From JAFGBM01 sp964564915 (GTDB taxonomy: Bacteria > Actinomycetota > Actinomycetes > Actinomycetales > Demequinaceae): a stretch of DNA of 46,221 nt. Numbering within the stretch: position 1 is the first letter of the stretch; every line of letters begins with the position of its first letter. The translations under genes were made by a program, and so were the position numbers. Positions 32,710-40,734 of the stretch are shown here, piece by piece. The notes under the pieces are model-generated. The model was not told the origin of the DNA, made no database searches, and worked only from the letters and a program-made list of their open reading frames with translations. The stretch lies in assembly GCA_964564915.1 (NCBI GenBank), contig CAZMCU010000007.1:1-46221 (forward strand), in the 5' to 3' direction.

Positions 32710-33024
32710 CTAGCGAAACGTCGTCTTGAGCCTCATGAGCGCGGCGTCGCGAATCTCGACCTTCTTGTGCTCCGCCAACTGACGGATGAGAGTCTCGGGC
32801 GCACGAGCGTTCCGAATGAGAGCCGCAAGCACTTCGGTGTTGCGGTCGTGCCCGAGCGCCAGAAGGGCGCCCATCGGGCAGTCGGTACGGGAGGCGACGG
32901 CGACGCGCACGGCCGGGTCGCGGTGAACCGCGAGGGGAAGCAGGTCAACGCCGACTACCGCGGGGTCAAGCGCGCGGGCCACATCGTCCGCTGTCCGCTT
33001 AGCAGGAGACATTCCAAGAGCCAT
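32710..33024 (-). CDS. Small leucine-rich-variant/HEAT-like repeat protein, function unknown
   Basis: 104 aa from ATG 33024 (AAGGTGG seven bases upstream); an ATG at 33042 would add six residues but lacks a site. After a short N-terminal stretch the protein consists of about three helical repeats of roughly 24-27 residues with the pattern D-x-x-V-R-x-x-V-A-x-x-x-x-x-P-x-x-x-L-x-x-L, as in DPAVRVAVASRTDCPMGALL and the following NTEVLAALIRNARAPETLIR. This resembles the LRV or HEAT fold that binds proteins. Position between map and infA within the spc region is unusual. It has its own terminator and a CRP-like site upstream, so it is regulated apart from the ribosomal genes. No function can be given. 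Confidence 0.75.
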   Translation of the reverse strand: MALGMSPAKRTADDVARALDPAVVGVDLLPLAVHRDPAVRVAVASRTDCPMGALLALGHDRNTEVLAALIRNARAPETLIRQLAEHKKVEIRDAALMRLKTTFR

Positions 33025-33121
33025 GGTACTTCCACCTTCCATCCGAGTCCGTCCTCAACCATCGTAGGCACGACCCCCGGTCCAGCGCACTGCTTTGTGA
33101 TCAACCTGACAGCCCTCGTGG

Positions 33122-33137
33122 TGTGAAACCGCTCACA
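33122..33137. promoter_or_regulatory. CRP/GlxR-type operator TGTGA-N6-TCACA
   Basis: TGTGA (33122-33126), AACCGC, TCACA (33133-33137): both half-sites match the CRP-family consensus exactly. It lies in the 193-bp spacer between map and the small repeat-protein gene, about 105 bp before the latter's start. A TACGAT -10-like hexamer (minus strand, 33066-33061) would place it roughly 75 bp upstream of a transcription start, near the range for activation. Nothing else clear is seen in this spacer. Confidence 0.6.
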
Positions 33138-33217
33138 ACCTCGTCACGATGCCTGGTGCCTTCGTCGATAACAACGATTCGATCGTAGCCCCGGTTCCGG
33201 CTGGCGCGATCGCGCAT

Positions 33218-34027
33218 CTACGGCGCGACGGGCGAAACCCCGAAGGGGGCCAGTCCGGCGGTACCACCGTCCGAAGCGGTCAACACCCATATCCCGTCCT
33301 CGTGGACGGCGACGGAATGCTCCCAGTGAGCCGCGAGGGAACCGTCCGCCGTCACGGCTGTCCATCCATCTTTGAGGACCCGCGTCACCGCTCCTCCGAG
33401 GGTCAGCATCGGTTCGAGCGCGAGGCACATCCCCGGACGCACCCGCGGGCTCGACCCCCTCGTCCGGTAGTTGGGAACCTCCGGGTCCTCGTGCATCGCC
33501 CGTCCAATTCCATGCCCAACGAACTCATCGACCGGTTCGAATCCAGCGGCGACGGCAGCGTCCTCGATCGCAGCGGAAACGTCGACGATGCGATCCGCGG
33601 TCGCCAGGGCGGCGATCCCGGCCCACAGGGCCACACGCGTGCCCTCCACCAGCGCCACCGCTGATTCGGCTCCTCCTCCACCGACGATGAGGCTGACGGC
33701 GGAATCCCCGTGCCAGCCGTCGACGATCGCGCCGCAATCGATCGAAACGATGTCACCCGCCATGAGCACCCGAGTCCCCGGGATCCCGTGGACGACTTCG
33801 TCGTTGACGGACACGCACGTGGTCGCGGGGAATCCGTGATAACCGAGGAAGTTCGATGTCGCCCCCGCGCGCGCGATCTCCGCGACTGCCGCGCGATCGA
33901 CCGCGAGTGTCGTGGCGCCCTCGACCGCGGCTGCTACCGCGGCACGGAGGGCGTCTTCGACGACAACACCGGCACGCGCCATCGAGCGCATGTCGGCACG
34001 CGACTTGAGGAGAATCCCTCGCGTCAC
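33218..34027 (-). CDS. map: Methionine aminopeptidase, type I
   Basis: 269 aa. Removes the initiator methionine. All five metal ligands are visible: D97 (SIDCGA), D108 (HGDSA), H172 (VGHGIG), E205 (LALEPM) and E237 (WEHS), plus substrate-site H80 (VVHGIPG). It lacks the N-terminal SH3-binding zinc extension of some actinobacterial paralogues. The start is GTG 34027, which overlaps the adk stop as GTGA. The C-terminus runs on about 20 residues past the catalytic core. Confidence 0.96.
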   Translation of the reverse strand: MTRGILLKSRADMRSMARAGVVVEDALRAAVAAAVEGATTLAVDRAAVAEIARAGATSNFLGYHGFPATTCVSVNDEVVHGIPGTRVLMAGDIVSIDCGAIVDGWHGDSAVSLIVGGGGAESAVALVEGTRVALWAGIAALATADRIVDVSAAIEDAAVAAGFEPVDEFVGHGIGRAMHEDPEVPNYRTRGSSPRVRPGMCLALEPMLTLGGAVTRVLKDGWTAVTADGSLAAHWEHSVAVHEDGIWVLTASDGGTAGLAPFGVSPVAP

Positions 34028-34599
34028 GGGGTGGATAGAGAATTGACCGCCGCGACCAGTCTTTCGGTCACGTCGTCGATCTCGCCCATACCATCGATCT
34101 GGACGAGAAGACCCCTACCCTCGTAGAAAGCCGTCAGGGGAGCCGTGCTCTCCGCGTACACCTCAAGCCGATGGCGGATGACGTCTTCCGTATCGTCGGC
34201 CCGCCCCTCCTTGAGTGCACGACCGAGGAGTCGTTGAGTCACCTCGTCGAAGTCGGCCGTGAGTTCGAGGACCACGTCGAGCTTGACGCCGAGATCCCCC
34301 AGCATGAGATCCAGTTCGACCGCCTGATCGGGGTTTCGGGGGTAGCCGTCGAGAAGGAAACCGTTCCCTACGTCGTCCTGGCTCAACCGATCCTTCACCA
34401 TGGCATTCGTAATCGAATCCGGAACGAGCGCACCGGCGTTCATGTACTCCTTTGCCTGGAGTCCCAACTCTGTTCCGCCACCGACATTGGCGCGGAAGAT
34501 GTCTCCCGTCGAGATGGCGGGAACACCGTATCGCTCGGAAAGCCGGGCAGCCTGTGTGCCCTTGCCCGCACCGGGCGGGCCGAGAAGTATCGCGCGCAT
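34024..34599 (-). CDS. adk: Adenylate kinase
   Basis: 191 aa. Interconverts ATP+AMP and 2 ADP. P-loop GPPGAGKGT at 7-15, AMP-binding DGYPRNPDQA, and a short LID (GRALKEGRADDTEDVIRHRL) without the zinc cysteines, the actinobacterial type. The ATG at 34599 overlaps the secY stop (TAATG). Standard order secY-adk-map. Confidence 0.97.
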   Translation of the reverse strand: MRAILLGPPGAGKGTQAARLSERYGVPAISTGDIFRANVGGGTELGLQAKEYMNAGALVPDSITNAMVKDRLSQDDVGNGFLLDGYPRNPDQAVELDLMLGDLGVKLDVVLELTADFDEVTQRLLGRALKEGRADDTEDVIRHRLEVYAESTAPLTAFYEGRGLLVQIDGMGEIDDVTERLVAAVNSLSTP

Positions 34600-35903
34600 T
34601 ACTTGAGGAACCCTTCGTAGTGGCGTCGCTCCAATTGCGATTGGATGCGTCGCACGGTATCGAGACCAACACCGACGACGATGATCAGAGACGAACCGCC
34701 GATGCCCATGTTGCCGCTCAGCCCCAGCCACTGGAACACCAGCAAAGGCGTCAGGGCGGCGGCCGCGAGGTATAGGGACCCCGCCGCCGTGATACGGGAC
34801 AGAACATAGTCCAGGTATTCCGCCGTCGGTTTTCCTGGCCGAATCCCCGGAATGAACCCTCCGTATTTCTTCATGTTCTCCGCGACGTCGTCCGGATTGA
34901 ACGTCATCGACGTGTAGAAGTAGCAGAAGAAGATGATGAGCACGACATACAGCAGCGTATGGAGGGGGGCGCCCGTCCTCGCGACGTGGCTCTGCGTCCA
35001 GATGATCCAGGCGGGAGCGTTCTGCCCCGCGAACTGGACCATGAGTTGAGGCAGACTGAGAAGGGACGCGGCGAAGATGATGGGGATAACGCCCGCCATG
35101 TTGATGCGGATGGGGATGTAGGTGGAGGAACCTCCCAACATCTTCCGGCCCACCATGCGCTTGGCGTACTGAACGGGAATCCTGCGCTGAGACTGCTCGA
35201 CGAACACGATCGCGGAGAGGAGGCCGGCGACCATGATCAAGACCCAGAACGAGGCGTACGGCACGTTCGAGGTGGTGACGACGTAGGCCGTCGAAGGAAG
35301 TCCGGACGCGACGGACGTGAAGATCAGGAGGGACATCCCGTTACCGAGCCCGCGTTCCGTCACGCGCTCACCCAGCCACATCAGCAGCACAGTCCCCGCC
35401 GTCATCGTCAGGATCATGACCAGTACCTTGAGCGGGGTGTCATTGGGGATGACCGGGGTATCGGCTGGGCAACCCCCGCCGTACAGGGTGCCGTTGCGGG
35501 CGAGGGTGATGTATGACGCGGCCTGAAGGGCGGCGAAAGCGACCGTGACGTAACGCGTGTACTGGATCAGCTTCGTCTGGCCGTCAGCGCCCTGCTCGTG
35601 AAGCTCCTGGAACCTCGGCACGAGGCTCCTCAAGAGCTGGATCATGATGCTCGCCGTGATGTACGGCATGACCCCGAGAGCGAAGATCGACAATCGAACG
35701 AGCGCGCCACCGCTGAAGAGGTTGACGAGCTGGACGAGCGAACTCGATTCTCCGCCGCTCAAGCACTGATGAAGATTCTGGTAGTCGACACCGGGGGTCG
35801 GCACCGAACACCCCAGGCGATACAGGGCGAGAATCCCCAGCGTGAACAGGATCTTGCGACGGAGGTCCGGAGTCCGGAAGGCACTGACAAAGCCGCCGAG
35901 CAT
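34599..35903 (-). CDS. secY: Protein translocase subunit SecY
   Basis: 434-aa channel of the Sec translocon, about ten membrane helices. MLGGFVSAFRTPDLRRKILFTLGILALYRLG at the N-terminus, GIMPYI-like VMPYITASIMIQLL, LGERVTERGLGNGMSLLIF, the cytoplasmic loop with RRIPVQYAKRMVG, and TAAGSLYLAAAALTPLLV are typical. GAGGGAGAGGA precedes the ATG. It sits 68 bp after rplO. Confidence 0.97.
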   Translation of the reverse strand: MLGGFVSAFRTPDLRRKILFTLGILALYRLGCSVPTPGVDYQNLHQCLSGGESSSLVQLVNLFSGGALVRLSIFALGVMPYITASIMIQLLRSLVPRFQELHEQGADGQTKLIQYTRYVTVAFAALQAASYITLARNGTLYGGGCPADTPVIPNDTPLKVLVMILTMTAGTVLLMWLGERVTERGLGNGMSLLIFTSVASGLPSTAYVVTTSNVPYASFWVLIMVAGLLSAIVFVEQSQRRIPVQYAKRMVGRKMLGGSSTYIPIRINMAGVIPIIFAASLLSLPQLMVQFAGQNAPAWIIWTQSHVARTGAPLHTLLYVVLIIFFCYFYTSMTFNPDDVAENMKKYGGFIPGIRPGKPTAEYLDYVLSRITAAGSLYLAAAALTPLLVFQWLGLSGNMGIGGSSLIIVVGVGLDTVRRIQSQLERRHYEGFLK

Positions 35904-35971
35904 GTGTCCTCTCCCTCGTCAGATTCGTATGGTCACAGGGCCCCTCACGGTGAGGAAAACCCCTCCCGACT

Positions 35972-36760
35972 CTAGCCTGCGTTGACCGATCCGCCCGCCG
36001 CCTCGATCTTCGCGGTTGCGGAGCGTGACACCTTCTCGGCGTCAACGATGGTCAGTTTGACGGCGACGTCGCCATCACCGAGGATCTTCACGGGTTGATT
36101 CTTCCGAACGGCTCCCTTGGCTACCAGGTCCTGCTTGGTCACCGACCCACCCTGAGGATAGAGCTCCGCGAGCGCGCCTAGGTTGACCACCTGATACGTC
36201 ACCTTGAACGGACTCCGGAAGCCACGCAACTTGGGGATACGACGGAGAATCGGGGTTTGGCCACCCTCGAAGCGAGGGTTGACCTGGTAGCGCGCTCCCG
36301 TGCCCTTGGTACCACGGCCGGCGGTTTTCCCCTTCGATCCCTCTCCTCGACCGACGCGGGTCTTGGGCGTGTGCGCCCCATCCGCGGGACGGAGGTGATG
36401 CATCTTCAAGGTGTCGACCTTGGGTCCCGTAGGCGCCTTGGCTTTCTTTGGCTTGCTCGCGGGCGCGGTTGCTGCGGCTTTCGCCGTGGTGGCCTTGGCG
36501 ACAGGTGCCTTGGCAGCCTTCGACGCGGGCGTCGTGGCAGCCGTAGCCGGCTTCGAAGCCGCAGCCTTGGGAGTCGCCGCCTTGGGNNNNNNNNNNNNNN
36601 NNNNNNNNNNNNNNNNNNNNNNNNNNNNNNNNNNNNNNNNNNNNNNNNNNNNNNNNNNNNNNNNNNNNNNNNNNNNNNNNNNNNNNGCCTTGGGCGTGGC
36701 CGCCTTCTTCGCACTGGTCGTCGCCGACGCACTCGTCGTCGGCTTCTGGGCGTCAGCCAT
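35972..36760 (-). CDS. rplO: Ribosomal protein L15 (uL15) with a long Ala/Lys/Pro repeat extension at the N-terminus, interrupted by a gap
   Basis: The conserved L15 part begins at LKMHHLRPADGAHTPKTRVGRGEGSKGKTAGRGTKG and runs to the C-terminus (about 150 aa, usual length). In front of it is an extension of at least 80 residues composed of Ala, Lys, Pro and Thr, with PKAAT repeats on both sides of the gap and then AAASKPATAATTPASKAAKAP-like sequence. The ATG at 36760 overlaps the rpmD stop (TAATG). The extension is low-complexity, basic and histone H1-like; such an N-terminal addition to L15 is not standard. The true length depends on the gap. Confidence 0.92.
   Translation of the reverse strand: MADAQKPTTSASATTSAKKAATPKXXXXXXXXXXXXXXXXXXXXXXXXXXXXXXXXXXPKAATPKAAASKPATAATTPASKAAKAPVAKATTAKAAATAPASKPKKAKAPTGPKVDTLKMHHLRPADGAHTPKTRVGRGEGSKGKTAGRGTKGTGARYQVNPRFEGGQTPILRRIPKLRGFRSPFKVTYQVVNLGALAELYPQGGSVTKQDLVAKGAVRKNQPVKILGDGDVAVKLTIVDAEKVSRSATAKIEAAGGSVNAG
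36561..36698 (-). repeat. 15-bp tandem repeat encoding PKAAT in L15
   Basis: Plus-strand unit of the type GCCGCCTTGGGAGTC: copy at 36561-36575, partial copy 36576-36586 at the left gap edge, partial copy 36687-36698 at the right edge. Joining the phase requires a gap of 7 + 15n bases. Confidence 0.75.
36587..36686. other. Assembly gap (100 N) inside the L15 repeat
   Basis: Exactly 100 N, flanked by the same 15-bp repeat on both sides, like the gap in rplQ. Confidence 0.97.
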
Positions 36761-36942
36761 TATTCAACCTCCTCCACGGCGACCAGGTGGGTCACCGTCC
36801 GAATCATGCCGCGGATCTCGGGGCGATCCTCCTTGACGACGATGTCGCCGATGCGCTTGAGGCCAAGCGTGCGGAGGGTCTCGCGGTGGTTCGGCTTGGT
36901 GCCGACGCCGGACTTCTTCTGGGTGATCTTGAGCCGTGCCAT
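36760..36942 (-). CDS. rpmD: Ribosomal protein L30 (uL30)
   Basis: 60 aa: MARLKITQKKSGVGTKPNHR, LRTLGLKRIGDIV and the C-terminal RTVTHLVAVEEVE. The ATG at 36942 overlaps the rpsE stop (TGATG) and its TAA overlaps the rplO start (TAATG), so rpsE-rpmD-rplO are translationally coupled. The longer upstream frame lies inside rpsE and is spurious. Confidence 0.96.
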   Translation of the reverse strand: MARLKITQKKSGVGTKPNHRETLRTLGLKRIGDIVVKEDRPEIRGMIRTVTHLVAVEEVE

Positions 36943-37514
36943 CACTTCGCCCCCGCAGCCTGGGCCCGCAACATCGCGGATGGGGCGACCTCGTCGACAC
37001 TCTTGCCACGCCGAATGGCCACATCCTCGGGCGACTCCAGACCCTTGAGTGCTGCGACGGTCGCGCGAACGATGTTGATGGCATTGGACGAACCGAGCGA
37101 TTTCGTCAAGACGTCGTGAATGCCAGCGCACTCCAATACGGCGCGAACGGGACCGCCGGCAATAACGCCGGTACCAGGGGACGCGGGACGGAGGAACACC
37201 ACGCCCGCGGCAGCCTCGCCTTGAACGGCGTGAGGGATGGTCCCTTGAATACGGGGCACGCGGAAGAAGGAACGCTTCGCCTCCTCGACTCCCTTGGAGA
37301 TCGCGACGGGCACCTCCTTGGCCTTGCCGTAGCCGATGCCGACGTTTCCGTCGCCATCTCCCACCACGACGAGCGCCGTGAAGTTGAACCGTCGGCCACC
37401 CTTCACCACCTTCGATACGCGGTTGATGGCGACGACACGCTCGAGGAATTTGTTCTCCGGCTCGGCGGAACGTCGGTCCCGACGTCCACCGCGGTCACTA
37501 CTCTGCTCAGCCAT
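36942..37514 (-). CDS. rpsE: Ribosomal protein S5 (uS5)
   Basis: 190 aa. After a charged N-terminal lead (MAEQSSDRGGRRDRRSAEPE) come FLERVVAINRVSKVVKGGRRF and GYGKAKEVPVAISKGVEEAK, and the C-terminal domain with SSNAINIVRATVAALKGL. The ATG at 37514 has AAGGA eight bases before; a near ATG three codons upstream is less well placed. S5 takes part in decoding accuracy. Confidence 0.97.
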   Translation of the reverse strand: MAEQSSDRGGRRDRRSAEPENKFLERVVAINRVSKVVKGGRRFNFTALVVVGDGDGNVGIGYGKAKEVPVAISKGVEEAKRSFFRVPRIQGTIPHAVQGEAAAGVVFLRPASPGTGVIAGGPVRAVLECAGIHDVLTKSLGSSNAINIVRATVAALKGLESPEDVAIRRGKSVDEVAPSAMLRAQAAGAK

Positions 37515-37548
37515 TACTTCCATCCTTGGTTCGTTCGAGTCGAGCGGG

Positions 37549-37920
37549 TCACAGGGACAGCCCACCTTCCCGGGCGGCATCGGCGATGGCCGCGACGCGA
37601 CCGTGGTACTTGTTACCTCCGCGATCGAAGACCACGTCCGTGATGCCGGCCTTCTTCGCTCGCTGAGCGAGGAGTGCGCCGACCGCGGTGGCCTTCCCGG
37701 TCTTGTCCGCCTTGAGGGCGCGAATATCGGCCTCAAGGGACGACGCAGACGCGAGGGTGACGCCCTTCGTGTCGTCGACGATCTGCGCGACTATGTGACG
37801 GCTCGATCGCGTGACGACGAAACGTGGGCGTGTGGGCGTTCCTGTAATGCGCTTGCGCAGGCGCAGGTGCCTCCGCTGGCGTTGCACCGAGCGGCCGCTA
37901 CCCAGAATTGTGATTCCCAT
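37549..37920 (-). CDS. rplR: Ribosomal protein L18 (uL18)
   Basis: 123 aa; binds 5S rRNA. RHLRLRKRITGTPTRPRFVV near the N-terminus and VVFDRGGNKYHGRVAAIADAAREGGL at the C-terminus are diagnostic. It is 3 bp after rplF and 34 bp before rpsE. Confidence 0.97.
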   Translation of the reverse strand: MGITILGSGRSVQRQRRHLRLRKRITGTPTRPRFVVTRSSRHIVAQIVDDTKGVTLASASSLEADIRALKADKTGKATAVGALLAQRAKKAGITDVVFDRGGNKYHGRVAAIADAAREGGLSL

Positions 37921-37923
37921 GGT

Positions 37924-38463
37924 TTACTTCTTCCCCGCCTTTCCGGCCTTGCGGCGAACGGCTTCGCCTTCGTAGCGAATCCCCTTGCCCTTATACGGTT
38001 CCGGCGGACGGATCTTACGGACGTTCGCTGCGACTTCACCCACCTGCTGCTTGTCGATGCCCTGGATCGCGACCTTCGTCGGTCCCTCAGACGTGAAGGT
38101 GATCCCGGCGGGGGGCGTCACGACCACGGGGTGGGAGAACCCCAGCATGAATTCGAGGTCGTCTCCCTTCTTCGCGACACGGTAACCCGTGCCGACGATC
38201 TCCAGACGCTTTTCGTACCCTTCCGTCACGCCGGCCACCATATTGGCGACCAGGGTGCGGGTGAGCCCGTGAAGGGACTTGGACATCCTCTCGTCGTCGG
38301 GGCGACGAACGTCGATGCCCTCTGCCCCCTTCGTGACCGTAATCGGGGCGGCCACCTCAAGGGAAAGGGTTCCCTTGGGGCCCTTCACCGTGACGGTCGA
38401 ACCATCGATGGTCACATCCACCCCGGCCGGGACGGGAACGGGGACTCTGCCAATGCGAGACAT
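37924..38463 (-). CDS. rplF: Ribosomal protein L6 (uL6)
   Basis: 179 aa. MSRIGRVPVPVPAGVDVTI at the N-terminus, VKGPKGTLSLEV, and the C-terminal signature PEPYKGKGIRYEGEAVRRKAGKAGKK. It is located 12 bp after rpsH in the spc cluster. Confidence 0.97.
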   Translation of the reverse strand: MSRIGRVPVPVPAGVDVTIDGSTVTVKGPKGTLSLEVAAPITVTKGAEGIDVRRPDDERMSKSLHGLTRTLVANMVAGVTEGYEKRLEIVGTGYRVAKKGDDLEFMLGFSHPVVVTPPAGITFTSEGPTKVAIQGIDKQQVGEVAANVRKIRPPEPYKGKGIRYEGEAVRRKAGKAGKK

Positions 38464-38475
38464 GTGTGTCCTCCC

Positions 38476-38874
38476 CTACCAGACGAAGGCGAGGACTTCC
38501 CCGCCCACGCCTTTCTTCTTGGCCTCACGGTCCGTCAGGAGCCCAGAGGAGGTGGACAGGATAGCCACGCCAAGGCCACCGAGGACCTTGGGAAGATTGG
38601 TCGACTTCGCATAGACGCGCAGGCCCGGCTTGGACACGCGGCGAACACCCGCAAGCGAACGCTCACGATTGGGGCCGTACTTCAGCCGAAGGGTGAGCGT
38701 CTTGCCCACCTCGGCAGCGGTCACCTCGGAGCCCGCGATGTAGCCCTCCGACTCGAGGATCTTGGCGACGTTCGCCTTGAGCTTCGAGTGAGGCATCGAC
38801 ACGGTGTCGTGATACGCCGCGTTGGCGTTTCGCAGACGCGTCAACATGTCTGCGATCGGGTCGGTCATGGTCAT
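38476..38874 (-). CDS. rpsH: Ribosomal protein S8 (uS8)
   Basis: 132 aa. MTMTDPIADMLTRLRNAN is typical; C-terminal STSSGLLTDREAKKKGVGGEVLAFVW. Two ATG codons (38874 and 38868) are possible; GAGGAAGAG upstream does not decide between them. S8 is the classical spc-operon translational repressor in E. coli; no equivalent site could be recognised here. Confidence 0.97.
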   Translation of the reverse strand: MTMTDPIADMLTRLRNANAAYHDTVSMPHSKLKANVAKILESEGYIAGSEVTAAEVGKTLTLRLKYGPNRERSLAGVRRVSKPGLRVYAKSTNLPKVLGGLGVAILSTSSGLLTDREAKKKGVGGEVLAFVW

Positions 38875-38929
38875 GAGTGTTTACTCTTCCTCACCGTGGT
38901 TTCCTTTTCGGGGACCTGCGGCGTAGTTG

Positions 38930-39115
38930 TTACCAGCTGCTCTTCTTGATGCCGGGCAATTCGCCCGCGTGCGCCATCTCTCGAAGGCAGATGCGGCACA
39001 ATCCAAACTTGCGGTAGACGGAGTGCGGGCGTCCGCACCTCTGACACCGGGTGTACGCGCGTACCGCGAACTTCGGCTTGCGTGCTGCCTTGTTGCGCAG
39101 GGAGGTCTTAGCCAT
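38930..39115 (-). CDS. rpsZ: Ribosomal protein S14 type Z (zinc-binding)
   Basis: 61 aa, the short zinc-ribbon form, with C24, C27, C40 and C43 (RCQRCGRP and LCRICLRE). N-terminus MAKTSLRNKAARKPKF. Many actinobacteria carry a second, zinc-free long S14 elsewhere under Zur control; none is in this window. It follows rplE by 2 bp. Confidence 0.96.
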   Translation of the reverse strand: MAKTSLRNKAARKPKFAVRAYTRCQRCGRPHSVYRKFGLCRICLREMAHAGELPGIKKSSW

Positions 39116-39117
39116 GT

Positions 39118-39675
39118 CTAGTTCTCCTTGAACGGGAAGCCGAGACGCCCCAAGAGCGCGCGAGCTTGCTCGTCTGTCGTAGCGGTCGTGACGATGGTGA
39201 TGTCCATCCCCCTGACGCGATCAATCTTGTCCTGGTTGATCTCGTGGAACATCGACTGTTCCGAAAGACCGAACGTGTAGTTGCCGTGGCCGTCGAATTG
39301 CTTGGTGCTCAAGCCCCGGAAGTCGCGGATACGGGGGAGCGCGAGCGACAGCAACCGGTCGAGGAACTCCCACATGCGGTCACCGCGAAGGGTGACGTGG
39401 GCGCCGATCGGCTGCCCCTCACGCAACTTGAATTGAGCGATCGACTTGCGCGCCTTGGTCACCTGAGGCTTCTGACCGGTGATCGCGGCAAGGTCGGCGA
39501 TGGCGCCATCGAGGATTTTGCCGTCACGAGCGGCTTCGCCGACCCCCATGTTGACCACGATCTTGGTCAACGCGGGGACCTGGTGAATGTTCTCGAACTT
39601 AAACTCCTCGCGCAATCCGGGCACGATCTGTGCACGGTAGCGCTCCTTGAGGCGAGGTGCGGTTGTGGCGGCCAT
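39118..39675 (-). CDS. rplE: Ribosomal protein L5 (uL5)
   Basis: 185 aa; 5S rRNA-binding, contacts P-site tRNA. RLKERYRAQIVPGLREEFKFENIHQVP, KIVVNMGVGEA, RKSIAQFKLREGQPIGAHVTLRGDRMWEFLDRL, and C-terminal TTATTDEQARALLGRLGFPFK. It overlaps the rplX stop (TGATG). Confidence 0.97.
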   Translation of the reverse strand: MAATTAPRLKERYRAQIVPGLREEFKFENIHQVPALTKIVVNMGVGEAARDGKILDGAIADLAAITGQKPQVTKARKSIAQFKLREGQPIGAHVTLRGDRMWEFLDRLLSLALPRIRDFRGLSTKQFDGHGNYTFGLSEQSMFHEINQDKIDRVRGMDITIVTTATTDEQARALLGRLGFPFKEN

Positions 39676-40013
39676 CAGACGTCCTTACCCGAGCGCTTGG
39701 CCACCCGCACGCGAACGTTGCGGACGCGACCATCGCGCTCCTTCGTTACCGTGCGGTACCCCACACGGGTGCCCCTCTTGTTCTCGGGGTCGACGAGCAT
39801 GACATTGGACACGTGGAGGGGCGCCTCGATCTGGATGATGCCGCCCTCGACGTTCGTCCGACTCGATCCCGGCTTGAGGTGCTTCACCACACGGTGGATG
39901 CCCTCGACGATGATCCTGTCGCTGCCCGTGAGGACCTCAAGGACGCGTCCCTGCTGGCCGCGATCACGGCCGGCGATGACGACCACGAGATCGCCCTTCT
40001 TAATCTTCGCCAT
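39675..40013 (-). CDS. rplX: Ribosomal protein L24 (uL24)
   Basis: 112 aa; KOW-domain assembly initiator of 50S. KIKKGDLVVVIAGRDRGQQGRVLEVL at the N-terminus. Coupled to rplN upstream and rplE downstream by TGATG overlaps. Confidence 0.97.
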   Translation of the reverse strand: MAKIKKGDLVVVIAGRDRGQQGRVLEVLTGSDRIIVEGIHRVVKHLKPGSSRTNVEGGIIQIEAPLHVSNVMLVDPENKRGTRVGYRTVTKERDGRVRNVRVRVAKRSGKDV

Positions 40014-40384
40014 CAGATGACCTCCGGAGCCAGCGAAATGATTTTCATGAACTTCTTGTCGCGCAACTCCCGGCCGACGGGACCGAAGATGCGGGTTCCC
40101 CTCGGCTCGGTCTCATTCCCGCGAAGGATGACGGCCGCGTTCTCGTCGAATCGAATGTAGGAGCCGTCGGGTCGCCGTCTTGCCTTGACCGTCCGAACGA
40201 CGACGGCCTTGACGACCTCGCCCTTCTTCACTCCGCCACCGGGGATAGCGTCCTTGACGGTCGCGACAATGGTGTCGCCGATACCCGCGTAGCGACGCGT
40301 CGAGCCGCCGAGCACGCGGATGCACAGAAGTTCCTTGGCGCCCGTGTTGTCGGCGACACTCAGTCGCGTCTCTTGCTGAATCAT
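40013..40384 (-). CDS. rplN: Ribosomal protein L14 (uL14)
   Basis: 123 aa. MIQQETRLSVADNTGAKELLCIRVLGGS, GDTIVATVKDAIPGG, and the C-terminal FMKIISLAPEVI. It is the first gene of the spc cluster; a 51-bp spacer separates it from rpsQ, with no clear separate promoter. Confidence 0.97.
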   Translation of the reverse strand: MIQQETRLSVADNTGAKELLCIRVLGGSTRRYAGIGDTIVATVKDAIPGGGVKKGEVVKAVVVRTVKARRRPDGSYIRFDENAAVILRGNETEPRGTRIFGPVGRELRDKKFMKIISLAPEVI

Positions 40385-40435
40385 GTCTCTGCTCCTGTCG
40401 AGGGGTTCGCGCTCCCGCGCGCCTGATCGAACGTG

Positions 40436-40726
40436 TTACTTGGCCTTTTCGAGGATCTCCACCAGCCGCCAGCGCTTGGTCGCTGACAACGGGCGGGTCT
40501 CCATGACGAGGACGAGGTCGCCGATTCCGGCGGTGTTAGCTTCGTCGTGCGCCTTGATTTTGGTGCTGCGACTCATGACCTTGCCGTAGAGAGGGTGCTT
40601 GACGCGGTCCTTGATCTCGACGGTGATGGTCTTGTCCATCTTGTCCGAGGTGACGTACCCGCGACGCGTCTTGCGGTACGCGCGGGAATCGGCCGTGGCC
40701 TCTGGTGTGCTCTGCTTAGTCGCCAT
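40436..40726 (-). CDS. rpsQ: Ribosomal protein S17 (uS17)
   Basis: 96 aa from ATG 40726 (MATKQSTPEATADSRAYRK). AGGA lies six bases before this ATG but directly abuts the ATG at 40732, so the inner start is preferred. Core RRGYVTSDKMDKTITVEIKDRVKHPLYGK and GDLVLVMETRPLSATKRWRLVEI. Last gene of the S10 cluster. Confidence 0.95.
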   Translation of the reverse strand: MATKQSTPEATADSRAYRKTRRGYVTSDKMDKTITVEIKDRVKHPLYGKVMSRSTKIKAHDEANTAGIGDLVLVMETRPLSATKRWRLVEILEKAK

Positions 40727-40734
40727 GTCCATTC

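Noticed and set aside
33146..33174. TTGTTA-17-CATCGT as promoter for the small repeat protein
   Set aside because: Both hexamers are poor, and it would put the CRP-like site on the transcription start; an alternative TACGAT -10 is equally possible, so no promoter is called.
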